Below are positions 8,927 to 17,086 of a DNA stretch of 37,742 nt, in pieces; position 1 is the stretch's first letter, and the number at the start of each line of letters is the position of its first letter. The DNA is from Planctomycetota bacterium (lineage in GTDB: Bacteria; Planctomycetota; J058; JAJDCQ01), in NCBI GenBank assembly GCA_029260755.1, contig JAJDCQ010000150.1, forward strand, positions 1-37,742, written 5' to 3'. The position numbers were made by a program, and so were the translations under genes. The notes under the pieces are model-generated. The model was not told the origin of the DNA. It was given only the letters and a program-made list of their open reading frames with translations, and did no database searches.

Positions 8927-10243
8927 CTACCCATCCACCTCGAGGATCATCGCGGCGCCCAGCCCGCCGGCGGCGCACGCCGTGCAGAGCCCGAGGCCGC
9001 CGCCGCGGCGGGCGAGCTCGTTCAGGGTCTGCGTGATCTGCCGCGCGCCGGTGGCGGCGAACGGGTGACCGATGGCGATCGAGCCGCCGTTGACGTTGAA
9101 GGCGTCCCAGTCGATGTCGCCGATCTTCTCGGAGCGCCCGAGCCGGTCGCGCGCGAACGCGTCGCTCTCGAACGTCTTGACGACGCTGAGCACCTGGGCC
9201 GCGAACGCCTCGTGCATGTCGACGAGGTCCATGTCCCGCAGGGTCATGCCGGCCCGGTCGAGCGCCTTCGGCGTCGCGAAGGCGGGGCCGAGGAGGAGCT
9301 GGTCGCCCGGGTCGAGGGCGGCGAACGCGTAGCTCACGATCCGTCCGAGGATCGGGAGGCCGAGCGCCTTCGCCTTGTCCTCGGCCATCAAGAGGACTGC
9401 GCTCGCGCCGTCGGTGAGCGGGCTGCTGTTGGCGGCCGTCACCGACCCGTGCTTGCGATCGAAGACCGGCTTGAGCTTGGCGTAGCCGGCGAGATCGCCG
9501 TCCTTCCGGACGATCCCATCGATGGTGACGCTCTCGCTGTACCGAGGCGGCACGTGGACCGACATCACCTCGTCGGCGAACTTGCCGTCGGCCCAGGCGG
9601 CGGCGGCGCGGGTGTGGCTCCGGTGCGCGAGCTCGTCCTGGGCCTCGCGCCCGATCCCGTTCTCCTTCGCCATCCGCTCGGCCGCCTGGCCCATGCTCTC
9701 GCCGGTCGAGGGCTCCTCGAGGGCGGGCGGGACGGGGAGCAGGTCCATCGGCCGGAGGCTCTTGAACGCCATCACCCGCTCGGGCAGCGAGCGGGCGGCG
9801 TTCGCCGCGAGGAGCGCCTTCTGGAGCTTGGCGCTCACGCTGATCGGGACGTCGCTCGCGCTGTCGGCGCCGCCCGCGACGCCGCCGTCGATCTGGCCGG
9901 TCGCGATCGCCTGGGCGACGTTGACCGTCGACTGATAGCTCGTCGCGCAGGCGCGGCTGACCGAGTAGGCCTCGGTCTCCATCGGCAGGCCGGTGCCGAG
10001 GACGATCTCGCGCGCGATGTTCGGCGCGGTGACGCTCGGAACCACCTGGCCGTAGACCAGCTGCTCGACGTCCTTCGGATCGACCTCGGCCCGCTCGACG
10101 AGCTCGCTCACGACGATCCGGCCGAGGTCGAGCGCGGTCAGGTCGCGGTAAGCGGTCTGGCTCTTCACGAACGGCGTCCGGAGACCGGCGACGATCGCCA
10201 CGGCGCGGCCGTGACCGTTCTTCTGAGACTTCGACTTCGCCAT
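8927..10243 (-). CDS. fadI: Acetyl-CoA C-acyltransferase (3-ketoacyl-CoA thiolase), FadI type (438 aa)
   Basis: Thiolase performs the last beta-oxidation step, cleaving 3-ketoacyl-CoA with CoA to acetyl-CoA and a shortened acyl-CoA. The nucleophilic cysteine is C99 in SVSRACATSYQS. The conserved His is about H393 in NGGSIAIGHPFAATGAR. The second catalytic Cys is about C423 in the C-terminal glycine-rich motif CAAGGLGAAMILE. The length, the position of C99 and the short basic N-terminus fit FadI (E. coli form 436 aa) rather than the shorter FadA. It is the first gene of the minus-strand cluster, with a plausible promoter 38-66 nt upstream of its ATG. It pairs with fadJ to form a complete trifunctional complex. 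Confidence 0.97.
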   Translation of the reverse strand: MAKSKSQKNGHGRAVAIVAGLRTPFVKSQTAYRDLTALDLGRIVVSELVERAEVDPKDVEQLVYGQVVPSVTAPNIAREIVLGTGLPMETEAYSVSRACATSYQSTVNVAQAIATGQIDGGVAGGADSASDVPISVSAKLQKALLAANAARSLPERVMAFKSLRPMDLLPVPPALEEPSTGESMGQAAERMAKENGIGREAQDELAHRSHTRAAAAWADGKFADEVMSVHVPPRYSESVTIDGIVRKDGDLAGYAKLKPVFDRKHGSVTAANSSPLTDGASAVLLMAEDKAKALGLPILGRIVSYAFAALDPGDQLLLGPAFATPKALDRAGMTLRDMDLVDMHEAFAAQVLSVVKTFESDAFARDRLGRSEKIGDIDWDAFNVNGGSIAIGHPFAATGARQITQTLNELARRGGGLGLCTACAAGGLGAAMILEVDG

Positions 10244-10280
10244 GGATCGGGTCCTCGGGTTGGCATATGACGCGGTGCGC

Positions 10281-10308
10281 AGTATACCGAACGCGAGACG
10301 CGACGGAA
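10281..10308 (-). promoter_or_regulatory. Candidate fadI promoter
   Basis: On the minus strand a TATACT box (10281-10286; 5 of 6 to the sigma70 -10 consensus) lies 37 nt before the fadI ATG. The best -35 placement is a poor TTCCGT at 10303-10308 with a 16-nt spacer. The -10 stands out in such GC-rich DNA. A CATATG palindrome at 10264-10269 sits in the expected 5' leader. Confidence 0.45.
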
Positions 10309-10359
10309 GAGCCCGAGAGCGTGCGCGACCCCCCGCCGCAACCCCTGCCCCGCAAGCCG

Positions 10360-10448
10360 CTTCCCCCCATAGGGGTCAGGTCCAGTATTTTTTACCATTT
10401 CACCCGCGAAATGATAAAAATACTGGACCTGACCCCTTGGGGGGGAAG
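10360..10448. repeat. 89-bp near-perfect inverted repeat, AT-richer than surroundings
   Basis: The core arms are 21 bp and perfect: GGGGTCAGGTCCAGTATTTTT at 10372-10392, with its complement at 10416-10436. An inner stem CATTTC/GAAATG (10396-10401/10408-10413) closes a 6-nt loop. Outer CTTCCCCCC/GGGGGGAAG arms extend the fold to 10360 and 10448 with a few mismatches. The AT content of the core differs sharply from its neighbours. GGTCCAGTATTTTT-type palindromes are known to me as interspersed REP/MITE-like units in other bacteria, often linked with IS200/REP-associated transposases. No transposase is nearby. As RNA it could end transcription of the gene that stops at 10488. The rest of 10244-10487 shows only the fadI promoter region. 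Confidence 0.85.
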
Positions 10449-10487
10449 TGTCTCTGGTGCTTTTGGTTACGTTGGGGGGTCGCGCGG

Positions 10488-11825
10488 CTAGACGACGCCT
10501 CCGCTCGTGAAGCGGGTGAGGAACTCGTCGATCGCGGTGGCGAGGCCTTCGAGGGTCGGCGGAGCGGCGGCTGGCTTGCCCGTCTTTCCTTTGACCGCCT
10601 TGCGATGGGCTTCGAGGAGCTCTTCGAGCTCGAGCTCGGGGCGGGCCACCAGGAAGCAGCCGCGCTTTCCGGCTGATGGATCGATGTCGGCGGCGCCGGG
10701 GTTCGTCGAGGTGGTGACGCTCGTGCGGTCGTCGAGGGCGGTGTAGAGCTCGGTCGCGTAGAGGCCCTCGGTCGTCGCCATGATCACGCCGTAGCCGGCG
10801 ACCGCATCGCCGACGTAGCCGCGCACGACCGCGTTGCCCGCGGCCTCGCAGATCAGGTCGCCGATCGGCGCCAACCCTTGCGCGGCCATCTCCGCGTCGC
10901 TCGCGACGACGTCGTCGGCGGTCACGTGCGGCAGCGCGACGAGCGACCCGGCGAGGTATCGGCCCCTCTCGCCCCGGTGGACCTCTCTCCCGGCGCCGGG
11001 CGCCTTCTGCTGGAACGCGGTCGCGAGCGTCTGGATCCCCTGCTGGAGCTGTTGCATCGCCGCGTCCATCGCCTCGTCCTCCTCCTCGAGGCCGGAGAGG
11101 TCCCAGGGTCCGTCTTCGAAGACGGCGCGGAACGCCGAGGTCGCGACCAGGCCCATCGCCATCCGCGTCGGCTCGCCGTCCCAGCGCGGGCGGACGACCG
11201 AGCCCTCGCGCTCGAAGGTGAGCTGGTCGCCGCCGAAGGCGAGCTCCGACTCGGCGCGGGCCACCACCCGCTCGGCCTCCTCGACGGATGCGAGCTCGAG
11301 CTCGTCCGCCTCGTCGACGGCGGCCGAGAGGGCGAGCGCTCGCTCGAGGTCGGGTCGGCCGATCTTCGGAAAGACGTGGCCGATGTGCCAGCGGCCATCG
11401 CGGACGGTGCCGCCGTAGAGCTGACGGGCCGGATCGTCGGGCTCATCGTCGTCCCCGATCGACGCGGTCATGAGGGCGATGGCCGTTTCGTTCTCGAGGC
11501 CGCCTCGCGCGAGGAGCGTGCCAGCGTCCTCGAGCCGCCGAAGCGTCTCCCACTGGCCGCCCGTCTCGTCCCACGCGACGAGGAGGCCGCCCTCGTCGTC
11601 CATCGTCTCGGCGTCGATCGACGCCCAGTCGAGCTCCGGGAGCGCTCCGCCCTTCGGGGCCACGAGGCGGAGGACCGGTTCGGCGCCGTCGTCGATGAAC
11701 CAGACGATCCGGTAGAGGCGATGGAGGTGGCCGAGCTCGACGGCGAGCTCGCCCTCGAGGAGGGTCGGCCCCTCCTCGCCGACGGCCGCGCTCACGGCCG
11801 CGATGATCGCGCGCGCGTCGCTCAT
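10488..11825 (-). CDS. Hypothetical acidic protein coupled to the WGR-DUF4132 gene (445 aa)
   Basis: I do not recognise the family. The protein starts at the ATG at 11823-11825, which overlaps the TGA of the WGR gene (ATGA), so it is co-translated. It has no signal peptide, TM helix or cysteine motif and is rich in Glu, Asp and Ala. A central acidic helical patch (LSGLEEEDEAMDAAMQQLQQ) could be a coiled coil. The N-terminal half has mixed strand-like hydrophobic segments (HRLYRIVWFIDDG, RLVAPKGGALPELDW). The C-terminal half includes GYGVIMATTEGLYATELYTA and ends in a helical tail. It is probably a cytoplasmic partner of the upstream protein. The function is unknown. The 89-bp inverted repeat follows 40 nt after its stop. 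Confidence 0.8.
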   Translation of the reverse strand: MSDARAIIAAVSAAVGEEGPTLLEGELAVELGHLHRLYRIVWFIDDGAEPVLRLVAPKGGALPELDWASIDAETMDDEGGLLVAWDETGGQWETLRRLEDAGTLLARGGLENETAIALMTASIGDDDEPDDPARQLYGGTVRDGRWHIGHVFPKIGRPDLERALALSAAVDEADELELASVEEAERVVARAESELAFGGDQLTFEREGSVVRPRWDGEPTRMAMGLVATSAFRAVFEDGPWDLSGLEEEDEAMDAAMQQLQQGIQTLATAFQQKAPGAGREVHRGERGRYLAGSLVALPHVTADDVVASDAEMAAQGLAPIGDLICEAAGNAVVRGYVGDAVAGYGVIMATTEGLYATELYTALDDRTSVTTSTNPGAADIDPSAGKRGCFLVARPELELEELLEAHRKAVKGKTGKPAAAPPTLEGLATAIDEFLTRFTSGGVV

Positions 11826-14800
11826 CGACTCATCCCCTCGATGTCGCTCATCGCCTCGCTCCAGCCGATCGGGTCGGCGTCCTTGCTCTTCACCGGCTCG
11901 GTGTCCCAGCTCCGGAGGACGTCGCCGCGTCGGAGCTGGACCCGCGCGATCGTTTGCTCCTCGTTCAGGGACGGGTCGGCGAGGTAGATCCCGGGCTCGA
12001 TCTCGAGCAGCGCCCACTGCTCCTCGCCGCCGGCGCCGCGTGGGAGTGGTCGGGCGAAGCGTGTCGCGACGCCACTCTCGACGTCTTGATCGACCCGCTT
12101 CCAGCCGCGGTCCTGGAGCCGGAGCAACCTGCCGGGGCCGACGGTGATCCCGGCCAGCCGATCGATCGTGTTCGCGCCGAGCTCCTTCTTGCTCGGGCGG
12201 TGAGTCTCGCGGCCGAGCTGCGGGAAGGGTGGCACGATCTCGTAGTCCGCGAGCAGCTCCTGCCAGCGCGCGGCGAGGGCGTCGTCGAGGTCGAGCCGAT
12301 GGGGGATGCCGATGATGGCGTCGTCGCCGAGGGAGAGCACCTCGTCGCCGACGTCGGCGAACGTCCGGTCCTCGGCGACGCGGAAGGTGCTCGCGAGCTC
12401 GCCTCCGTCGCCGAAGCGACCCCAGACGATCAGCCGGACGAGGTGGATCATCAGCGGGTGCTCGACGAGGAAGCGTCGGAAGGTCGGCATGTCCCACCGC
12501 CGCCGGTCGACCATCGCGAGCTCGAGGCGCAGGATCTGGCCCTGGGCGACCTTCTTCGCGTCCTTCTTGAGCGCCTTCCAGGCCTTCGTCGCCGTCTCGG
12601 CCTTCGCCGCGTCGTCGGACTTGGCCGGCTTCGGAAGGTCCTTCTTGCGCGCGCCGTCGCCGTCGATCACGAACGGTTTGAGCTGCTCGTCGAAGCCGAC
12701 GGTGAACGCGCGCGGCCCGAGGTCGAGGATGCGCGTCCCGCGCTCGTCGAGGTCGAGGTCGGGGACGAGGCGGTCGGCGAGCTCGGCCGAAGAGAGGCCG
12801 CGCGCCTCGGCGATCTCGTCGATCTTCTCGCGCGCCTTCCGCTGGAGCGCCGCGTACTTGATCTTGAGGCCGATGCCGTGCAGATGCATGAGGGCGACGT
12901 CAGTCCCGATCGCCGCGAGGACCGAGAGCCCGCTCGCGGCCCGCGCGCTTCCGCCCTCGCCGGGCCAGGCGCGGATCAGCGGCGTCAGGCGTCGGGCCGC
13001 CTCGTCGCCGCCGAGGATCCCGAGCGCCTCGAACGCCCAGGCCTGCTTGCTCGGCGCGCCCGCGAGCTGCCACTCCTGGAAGAGGACCCAGGCGAGCTCC
13101 TCGAGCGACGCGGGCGTCACCGCCGCGCGGACCTCATCGAGCCCCGCGTAGGGCTCCTCCAGGGTCGAGATCGCGAGCATCGTCACGAGCGCCTCGAGCG
13201 CCGACGCCGGGAGGGCGGCGCCGCTCTCCCGGAGGAGCGGCCGCGGGAGGCGGTCGAGGTCGACGAAGCTCGGCAGCTTCGGAATCTTCTTCGGGACGGC
13301 CGCCTCGAGCGGGTCGACCGAGAGGATCTCGTCGACGACCGCGCCGACCTTCGCGTCGGCGAACCGCCACGCCGCCGCGCGGACGGCGTCGCCGTGCCCC
13401 GCGCGGTCGAGGAACCGGAGCGCCGCCTCGGCCGCTGCGCGCGCCTTGCCGGCCTTGCCGACCGCGTCGGGGATCAGCCCTTCGGCGGCCGTCTCCGGAA
13501 ACTGCTTCAGCCAGCTCCGGGCGACCGGCCTGGCCGTCTTGCTCGTCGCGAGCACCTTCGCGAGGAGCGGGGCGACCCGTGGCGAGTCGACGTGGGCGAG
13601 CGTCTCGGCGGAGATGGCGGGCTTGCGCTCGGCCAGGGCGAGGAGTCCCGGCAGCCCGGCGATGCCGACGCGCGCGAAGAAGTTGAGCGGGGAGCTGTCG
13701 AAGTCGACGAACCAGAACGTCGGCGGGGTCTCGTTCCAGGCCTTCGTCGCGGCCGCGTCGCTCAGACGGTCGAGCCACCAGATCCACTCGCCGCCGTTCT
13801 TGGCGCGCTCCTTCTCGAGATCCCGGAGCCACTCGGCATCGCGCTTGGTGTTCGCGGCCTTCGGCGGGCGGTCGTGGTAGTACGGGCGCGGCGGCTCGCG
13901 GTCCCACCAGACGACGCGCTCGCGATCCGCCGCGAGCGGGAGCGGCTCGATGCCGCGCACCACCGTCGGCTTCGCCCGCTTCGCTCGCGTCCAGGGCGGC
14001 GAGGCGAGCACCGGCGGGAGCGCGTCGGCCGGCGCCTCGGGCGCGGCGGGCGCGGGCGCGGCGGGCGCGGCCGCGGCGACCGCGGGGCTCTCGGCGGCGA
14101 GCTCCGGATGGGCGCGCGCGAGCCCCTCGAGGAGCGTCTTCGCCTCGCGCGCCGCCTTGCCCTTCACGCCCGGGAGGGCGACGAAGGCGAGGGCCGGCGA
14201 GCGCTGGAAGTAGGCGGCCGCGTTCTTCTTCAACGACCGGTCGCCGAGGAGACCGGCGAACATGCGGGCGGCCTCCTCGCTCTCGATCTGCTCGAGCGCC
14301 TCGGCGGCCGGTCGTCTCCCGCCGATGGCGAGGTGCTCGCTCGTCGCGATCTTCAGCAGGAACGGCGCCGCGCGCGGGCCGAGGCAGCCGAGCAGCTCCC
14401 ACGGCGAGGAGCAGAGCTGATGGTCGCTCGTTCGCTCCTCGAGAAGCTGCACGAGGCGGTCGGTCGGCTCGAGGGAGGGCAGGAGCGAGAGGGTGCAGCG
14501 CGGCAGGATGTCGGTCGGGTTCGGCCCCCAGAAGAGCGGGTCGGGTTCGAGCGCCGCCGCGCAGGCTTCGAGGTCGTCATCGGCCCACCCTTCCGCGGGG
14601 AACAGAAACGATGTCGCGCAGCGGACCGGGAGCGAGGCGCCCTCGCGGGCCGCGGCGGCGAGGACGCGCGCGGTCGCGCGAACGTCGGGCGCGGCCGTCA
14701 GCAGGCGGCGGCGGAGGGCGCGGAAGGCGCCGACGCCGCACGGCTCGCCCCACTCGCTCGCCTTTCCGCCGCCGGTCATGACCGGGAGGTGCACGGGCTC

Positions 14801-15580
14801 CGTTCGGACGATCCAGGCCGAGTCGGAGTGGTCCTGCGCGGTCTGGAAGGCGAGCGTGCGGATCACGGATTCCGTCGCGAACGCCTCACCGTGCTCGTCG
14901 CACCAGAGCTCGACGAGGCGCTCGGTCGTCCGGGGGGCGCCGGTCGAGCTCGGATCGAACGGAAAGCACATCGCGAGGACGAGGGCGGCGACCTCGGGCT
15001 CGAGCGGCGCGGGGGCGTCGGCGTCGATCCACGCGATCGCCGCGCGGACGCCCGCCTTCAGGGTCGGCACGGTCGCGCCGAGGCCCTGGCGCCACTCCGA
15101 GAGGTCGCCGATCTCCGCGAGGAGGAGCTTGCGGAGCGCCTTCCAGGTCGGCGCCTTGCCGGGCGCCGGAACCTCGTCGGCGGTGCGCGGCGCGATGCGC
15201 TCGCGCGCCGCGTCCGAGAGGTGGACCCGGGGGAGGCCGGCGTCGGCGATCGGCGTTGTCTTCGGCTTCGCGGCGGCCTTCTTCCTCGCGCTCTTCTTCT
15301 TCGCCGTGACCTCTGCCGGAGCCGGCGCCGGCGCCGGCGCCGGAGCGCTCGCCGACGCGCTCGTCGCGGTGTCAGCGCCGACCTCGGAGTAGCCCTTGCC
15401 GAGCTTCTGCCGGATCAGCTTCTCGCGCTCGGCATCCGCCTTCTCGGGCGAGCCGAGGTCCTTCTCCTTGCTCTGGCCGTTCGTTCCGATCCGGCCGTAG
15501 CGGACGACGAGCGTCTCGTCGTCGACGTCGACCTCCCAGAACTTCGAGGACTTCCCGTCCACGAGCTCGAAGCGCCGCAT
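11822..15580 (-). CDS. WGR-domain / DUF4132 protein, MolR-like (1252 aa)
   Basis: Residues about 1-75 are a WGR domain (FELVDGKSSKFWEV, then VVRYGRIGTNGQ), a nucleic-acid-associated fold also found in PARPs and in E. coli MolR. A low-complexity Ala-Pro then Lys-Ala hinge follows (about 80-112). A long helical region contains HEAT-like units, such as AAEALEQIESEEAARMFAGL. The C-terminal part (about 990-1180) matches DUF4132: KAWKALKKDAKKVA, RLELAMVDRRRW, LVEHPLMIHLVRLIVWG and DYEIVPPFPQLGR. WGR plus DUF4132 is the MolR/YehI arrangement; its biochemical role is not settled to my knowledge. I chose ATG 15578-15580 because GGGAGG lies 6 nt upstream; GTG at 15583 is the alternative. Cytoplasmic, coupled to the downstream 445-aa gene. 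Confidence 0.9.
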   Translation of the reverse strand: MRRFELVDGKSSKFWEVDVDDETLVVRYGRIGTNGQSKEKDLGSPEKADAEREKLIRQKLGKGYSEVGADTATSASASAPAPAPAPAPAEVTAKKKSARKKAAAKPKTTPIADAGLPRVHLSDAARERIAPRTADEVPAPGKAPTWKALRKLLLAEIGDLSEWRQGLGATVPTLKAGVRAAIAWIDADAPAPLEPEVAALVLAMCFPFDPSSTGAPRTTERLVELWCDEHGEAFATESVIRTLAFQTAQDHSDSAWIVRTEPVHLPVMTGGGKASEWGEPCGVGAFRALRRRLLTAAPDVRATARVLAAAAREGASLPVRCATSFLFPAEGWADDDLEACAAALEPDPLFWGPNPTDILPRCTLSLLPSLEPTDRLVQLLEERTSDHQLCSSPWELLGCLGPRAAPFLLKIATSEHLAIGGRRPAAEALEQIESEEAARMFAGLLGDRSLKKNAAAYFQRSPALAFVALPGVKGKAAREAKTLLEGLARAHPELAAESPAVAAAAPAAPAPAAPEAPADALPPVLASPPWTRAKRAKPTVVRGIEPLPLAADRERVVWWDREPPRPYYHDRPPKAANTKRDAEWLRDLEKERAKNGGEWIWWLDRLSDAAATKAWNETPPTFWFVDFDSSPLNFFARVGIAGLPGLLALAERKPAISAETLAHVDSPRVAPLLAKVLATSKTARPVARSWLKQFPETAAEGLIPDAVGKAGKARAAAEAALRFLDRAGHGDAVRAAAWRFADAKVGAVVDEILSVDPLEAAVPKKIPKLPSFVDLDRLPRPLLRESGAALPASALEALVTMLAISTLEEPYAGLDEVRAAVTPASLEELAWVLFQEWQLAGAPSKQAWAFEALGILGGDEAARRLTPLIRAWPGEGGSARAASGLSVLAAIGTDVALMHLHGIGLKIKYAALQRKAREKIDEIAEARGLSSAELADRLVPDLDLDERGTRILDLGPRAFTVGFDEQLKPFVIDGDGARKKDLPKPAKSDDAAKAETATKAWKALKKDAKKVAQGQILRLELAMVDRRRWDMPTFRRFLVEHPLMIHLVRLIVWGRFGDGGELASTFRVAEDRTFADVGDEVLSLGDDAIIGIPHRLDLDDALAARWQELLADYEIVPPFPQLGRETHRPSKKELGANTIDRLAGITVGPGRLLRLQDRGWKRVDQDVESGVATRFARPLPRGAGGEEQWALLEIEPGIYLADPSLNEEQTIARVQLRRGDVLRSWDTEPVKSKDADPIGWSEAMSDIEGMSR

Positions 15581-15586
15581 CACGGT

Positions 15587-15592
15587 CCTCCC
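15587..15592 (-). promoter_or_regulatory. Shine-Dalgarno site of the WGR-DUF4132 gene
   Basis: GGGAGG lies 6 nt upstream of the ATG at 15580, favouring that codon over the GTG immediately before it. Confidence 0.6.
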
Positions 15593-15618
15593 GTCATTCC
15601 GCCTCGGGTCGACCGCGG

Positions 15619-15647
15619 ATGCTAGCCGCCTCGGCGGCGCTCGTCAC
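15619..15647 (-). promoter_or_regulatory. Candidate sigma70-type promoter for the WGR-DUF4132 operon
   Basis: On the minus strand GTGACG (15642-15647, 4 of 6 to TTGACA) and TAGCAT (15619-15624, 4 of 6 to TATAAT) are 17 nt apart. The predicted transcript would start near 15612, giving a leader of about 30 nt. It lies in the 130-nt divergent spacer shared with the amidohydrolase gene, whose own promoter I could not place. Confidence 0.4.
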
Positions 15648-15713
15648 CAGCGTCGGGCCCGGCTAGGCTCGGGCCGTCATCGCCGGTCACCGCCACTCTT
15701 CCGGGAGGTCTCG

Positions 15714-17066
15714 ATGAAGCTCCGCGCCGCCGTCGCTCTCGCCGCCACGACCCTCGCCGTTCTCGTCGGGACGCTCCTCGCCGCCCGCGCCGACGACGGC
15801 GACGACGAGAAGCGGACCGTCACCCTGATCCACTGCGGGAAGCTCCTCGCCCTCCCGGGGCAGGCGCCGCTCGACGGGCGGACGGTCGTCGTGGCCGACG
15901 GCCGGATCGTGAAGATCGTCGTCGGGTTCGCCGCCGCCGGCGACGTCCCCGAGGCCGACGGCGCGCGGGTCGAGATCATCGACCAGAAGGAGCGGTTCGT
16001 CCTCCCCGGCCTGATCGACTGCCACACCCACCTCACGGGCGAGTACGACCGTCACGTCCGCCTCCGGCGCGTCGAGGAGACCGACGCCGACGCGGCGGTG
16101 AAGGCGACCGTCTACGCCAGGCGCACCCTGCTGGCCGGCTTCACGACCGTCCGCAACGTCGGCAGCGGCGGCGACGCCGCGTTCGCCGTTCGGGACGCGA
16201 TCAAGAAGGGGCTCGTCCCGGGCCCCCGGATGCTCGTCGCCGGCGAGTCGATCTCGCCGACCGGCGGTCACAGCGACTCGACCCTCGGCTACCGGGAAGA
16301 CCTGTTCGACATCCCCGGCGCGATGCAGGGCATCGGCGACGGCGTCGCGGGCTGCCGTCAGGCGGTCCGCGCCCAGGTGAAGCGCGGCGCCGACGTGATC
16401 AAGCTGACGGCCACCGGCGGCGTCCTCTCGACGACCGCCGCCGGCACCGACCAGCAGTTCTTCGAGGACGAGCTCGAGGCGATCGTGCAGACATCCCGCC
16501 TCCTCGGCCGGAAGGTGGCCGCCCACGCCCACGGCACCGTCGGGATCAAGGCGGCGCTCCGGGCGGGCGTCGACTCGATCGAGCACGGCACCTTCCTCGA
16601 CGACGAGGCGGTCGCGCTCTTCCGGGAGCGCGGCGCGTTCCTCGTCCCGACCCTCCTCGCGGGCAAGGAGGTGACCGACTGGGCCGAGATCGAGGGCTTC
16701 CTCCCGCCGCCGGTCGCCGACAAGGCGCGCCGGGTCGGCCCGCAGCTCCAGAGCGCCTTCGCCCGCGCCGTCCGCGGCGGCGTGCGGATCGCCTTCGGGA
16801 CGGACTGCGGCGTCAGCCCGCACGGCATCAACGCGCGCGAGTTCGCCCTCATGGTCGAGGGCGGGATGACGCCGGCGGCGGCCATCGCGGCGGCGACGAC
16901 CGACGCGGCCGAGCTGATCGGCCTCTCGAGCGAGGTCGGCTCGATCGTTCCCGGCAAGGCGGCCGACCTGATCGCGGTCGACGGAGATCCGCTCGCCGAC
17001 GTGACCGCGCTCGAGTCGGTCCGCTTCGTGATGCGCGAGGGGCGCGTCTTCAAGCGGGGCGACTGA
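15714..17066 (+). CDS. Exported metal-dependent amidohydrolase, imidazolonepropionase/prolidase-like (450 aa)
   Basis: The first roughly 26 residues are a signal peptide (MKLRAAVALAATTLAVLVGT, then an ARA-like cleavage site). A small beta-sandwich flanks a TIM-barrel amidohydrolase core. Metal ligands are H104-T-H106 (LIDCHTH), the likely carboxylated K230 (DVIKLTATGG), H271 or H273 (AAHAHG), H291 (SIEHGTF) and D364 (FGTDCGV). This set is typical of secreted family members that act on Xaa-Pro or acyl-amino-acid substrates, but the substrate cannot be told from sequence. GGGAGG (15703-15708) precedes the ATG by 5 nt. Its stop lies inside the palindrome shared with the convergent GGT-family gene. 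Confidence 0.93.
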   Translation: MKLRAAVALAATTLAVLVGTLLAARADDGDDEKRTVTLIHCGKLLALPGQAPLDGRTVVVADGRIVKIVVGFAAAGDVPEADGARVEIIDQKERFVLPGLIDCHTHLTGEYDRHVRLRRVEETDADAAVKATVYARRTLLAGFTTVRNVGSGGDAAFAVRDAIKKGLVPGPRMLVAGESISPTGGHSDSTLGYREDLFDIPGAMQGIGDGVAGCRQAVRAQVKRGADVIKLTATGGVLSTTAAGTDQQFFEDELEAIVQTSRLLGRKVAAHAHGTVGIKAALRAGVDSIEHGTFLDDEAVALFRERGAFLVPTLLAGKEVTDWAEIEGFLPPPVADKARRVGPQLQSAFARAVRGGVRIAFGTDCGVSPHGINAREFALMVEGGMTPAAAIAAATTDAAELIGLSSEVGSIVPGKAADLIAVDGDPLADVTALESVRFVMREGRVFKRGD

Positions 17067-17086
17067 GCGCGCGCTCAGTCGCCCCG
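17055..17086. terminator. Perfect 32-bp palindrome: bidirectional terminator between convergent genes
   Basis: CGGGGCGACTGAGCGC (17055-17070) is followed at once by its exact reverse complement (17071-17086). The palindrome includes the last codons and TGA of the amidohydrolase and of the GGT-family gene. Both proteins therefore end in Gly-Asp-stop encoded by the same 9 bases, GGCGACTGA. The stop codons are only 8 nt apart. The RNA from either strand would form a very stable stem. There is no T-run, so termination would be hairpin-only or would limit collision of the two transcripts. Confidence 0.75.
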
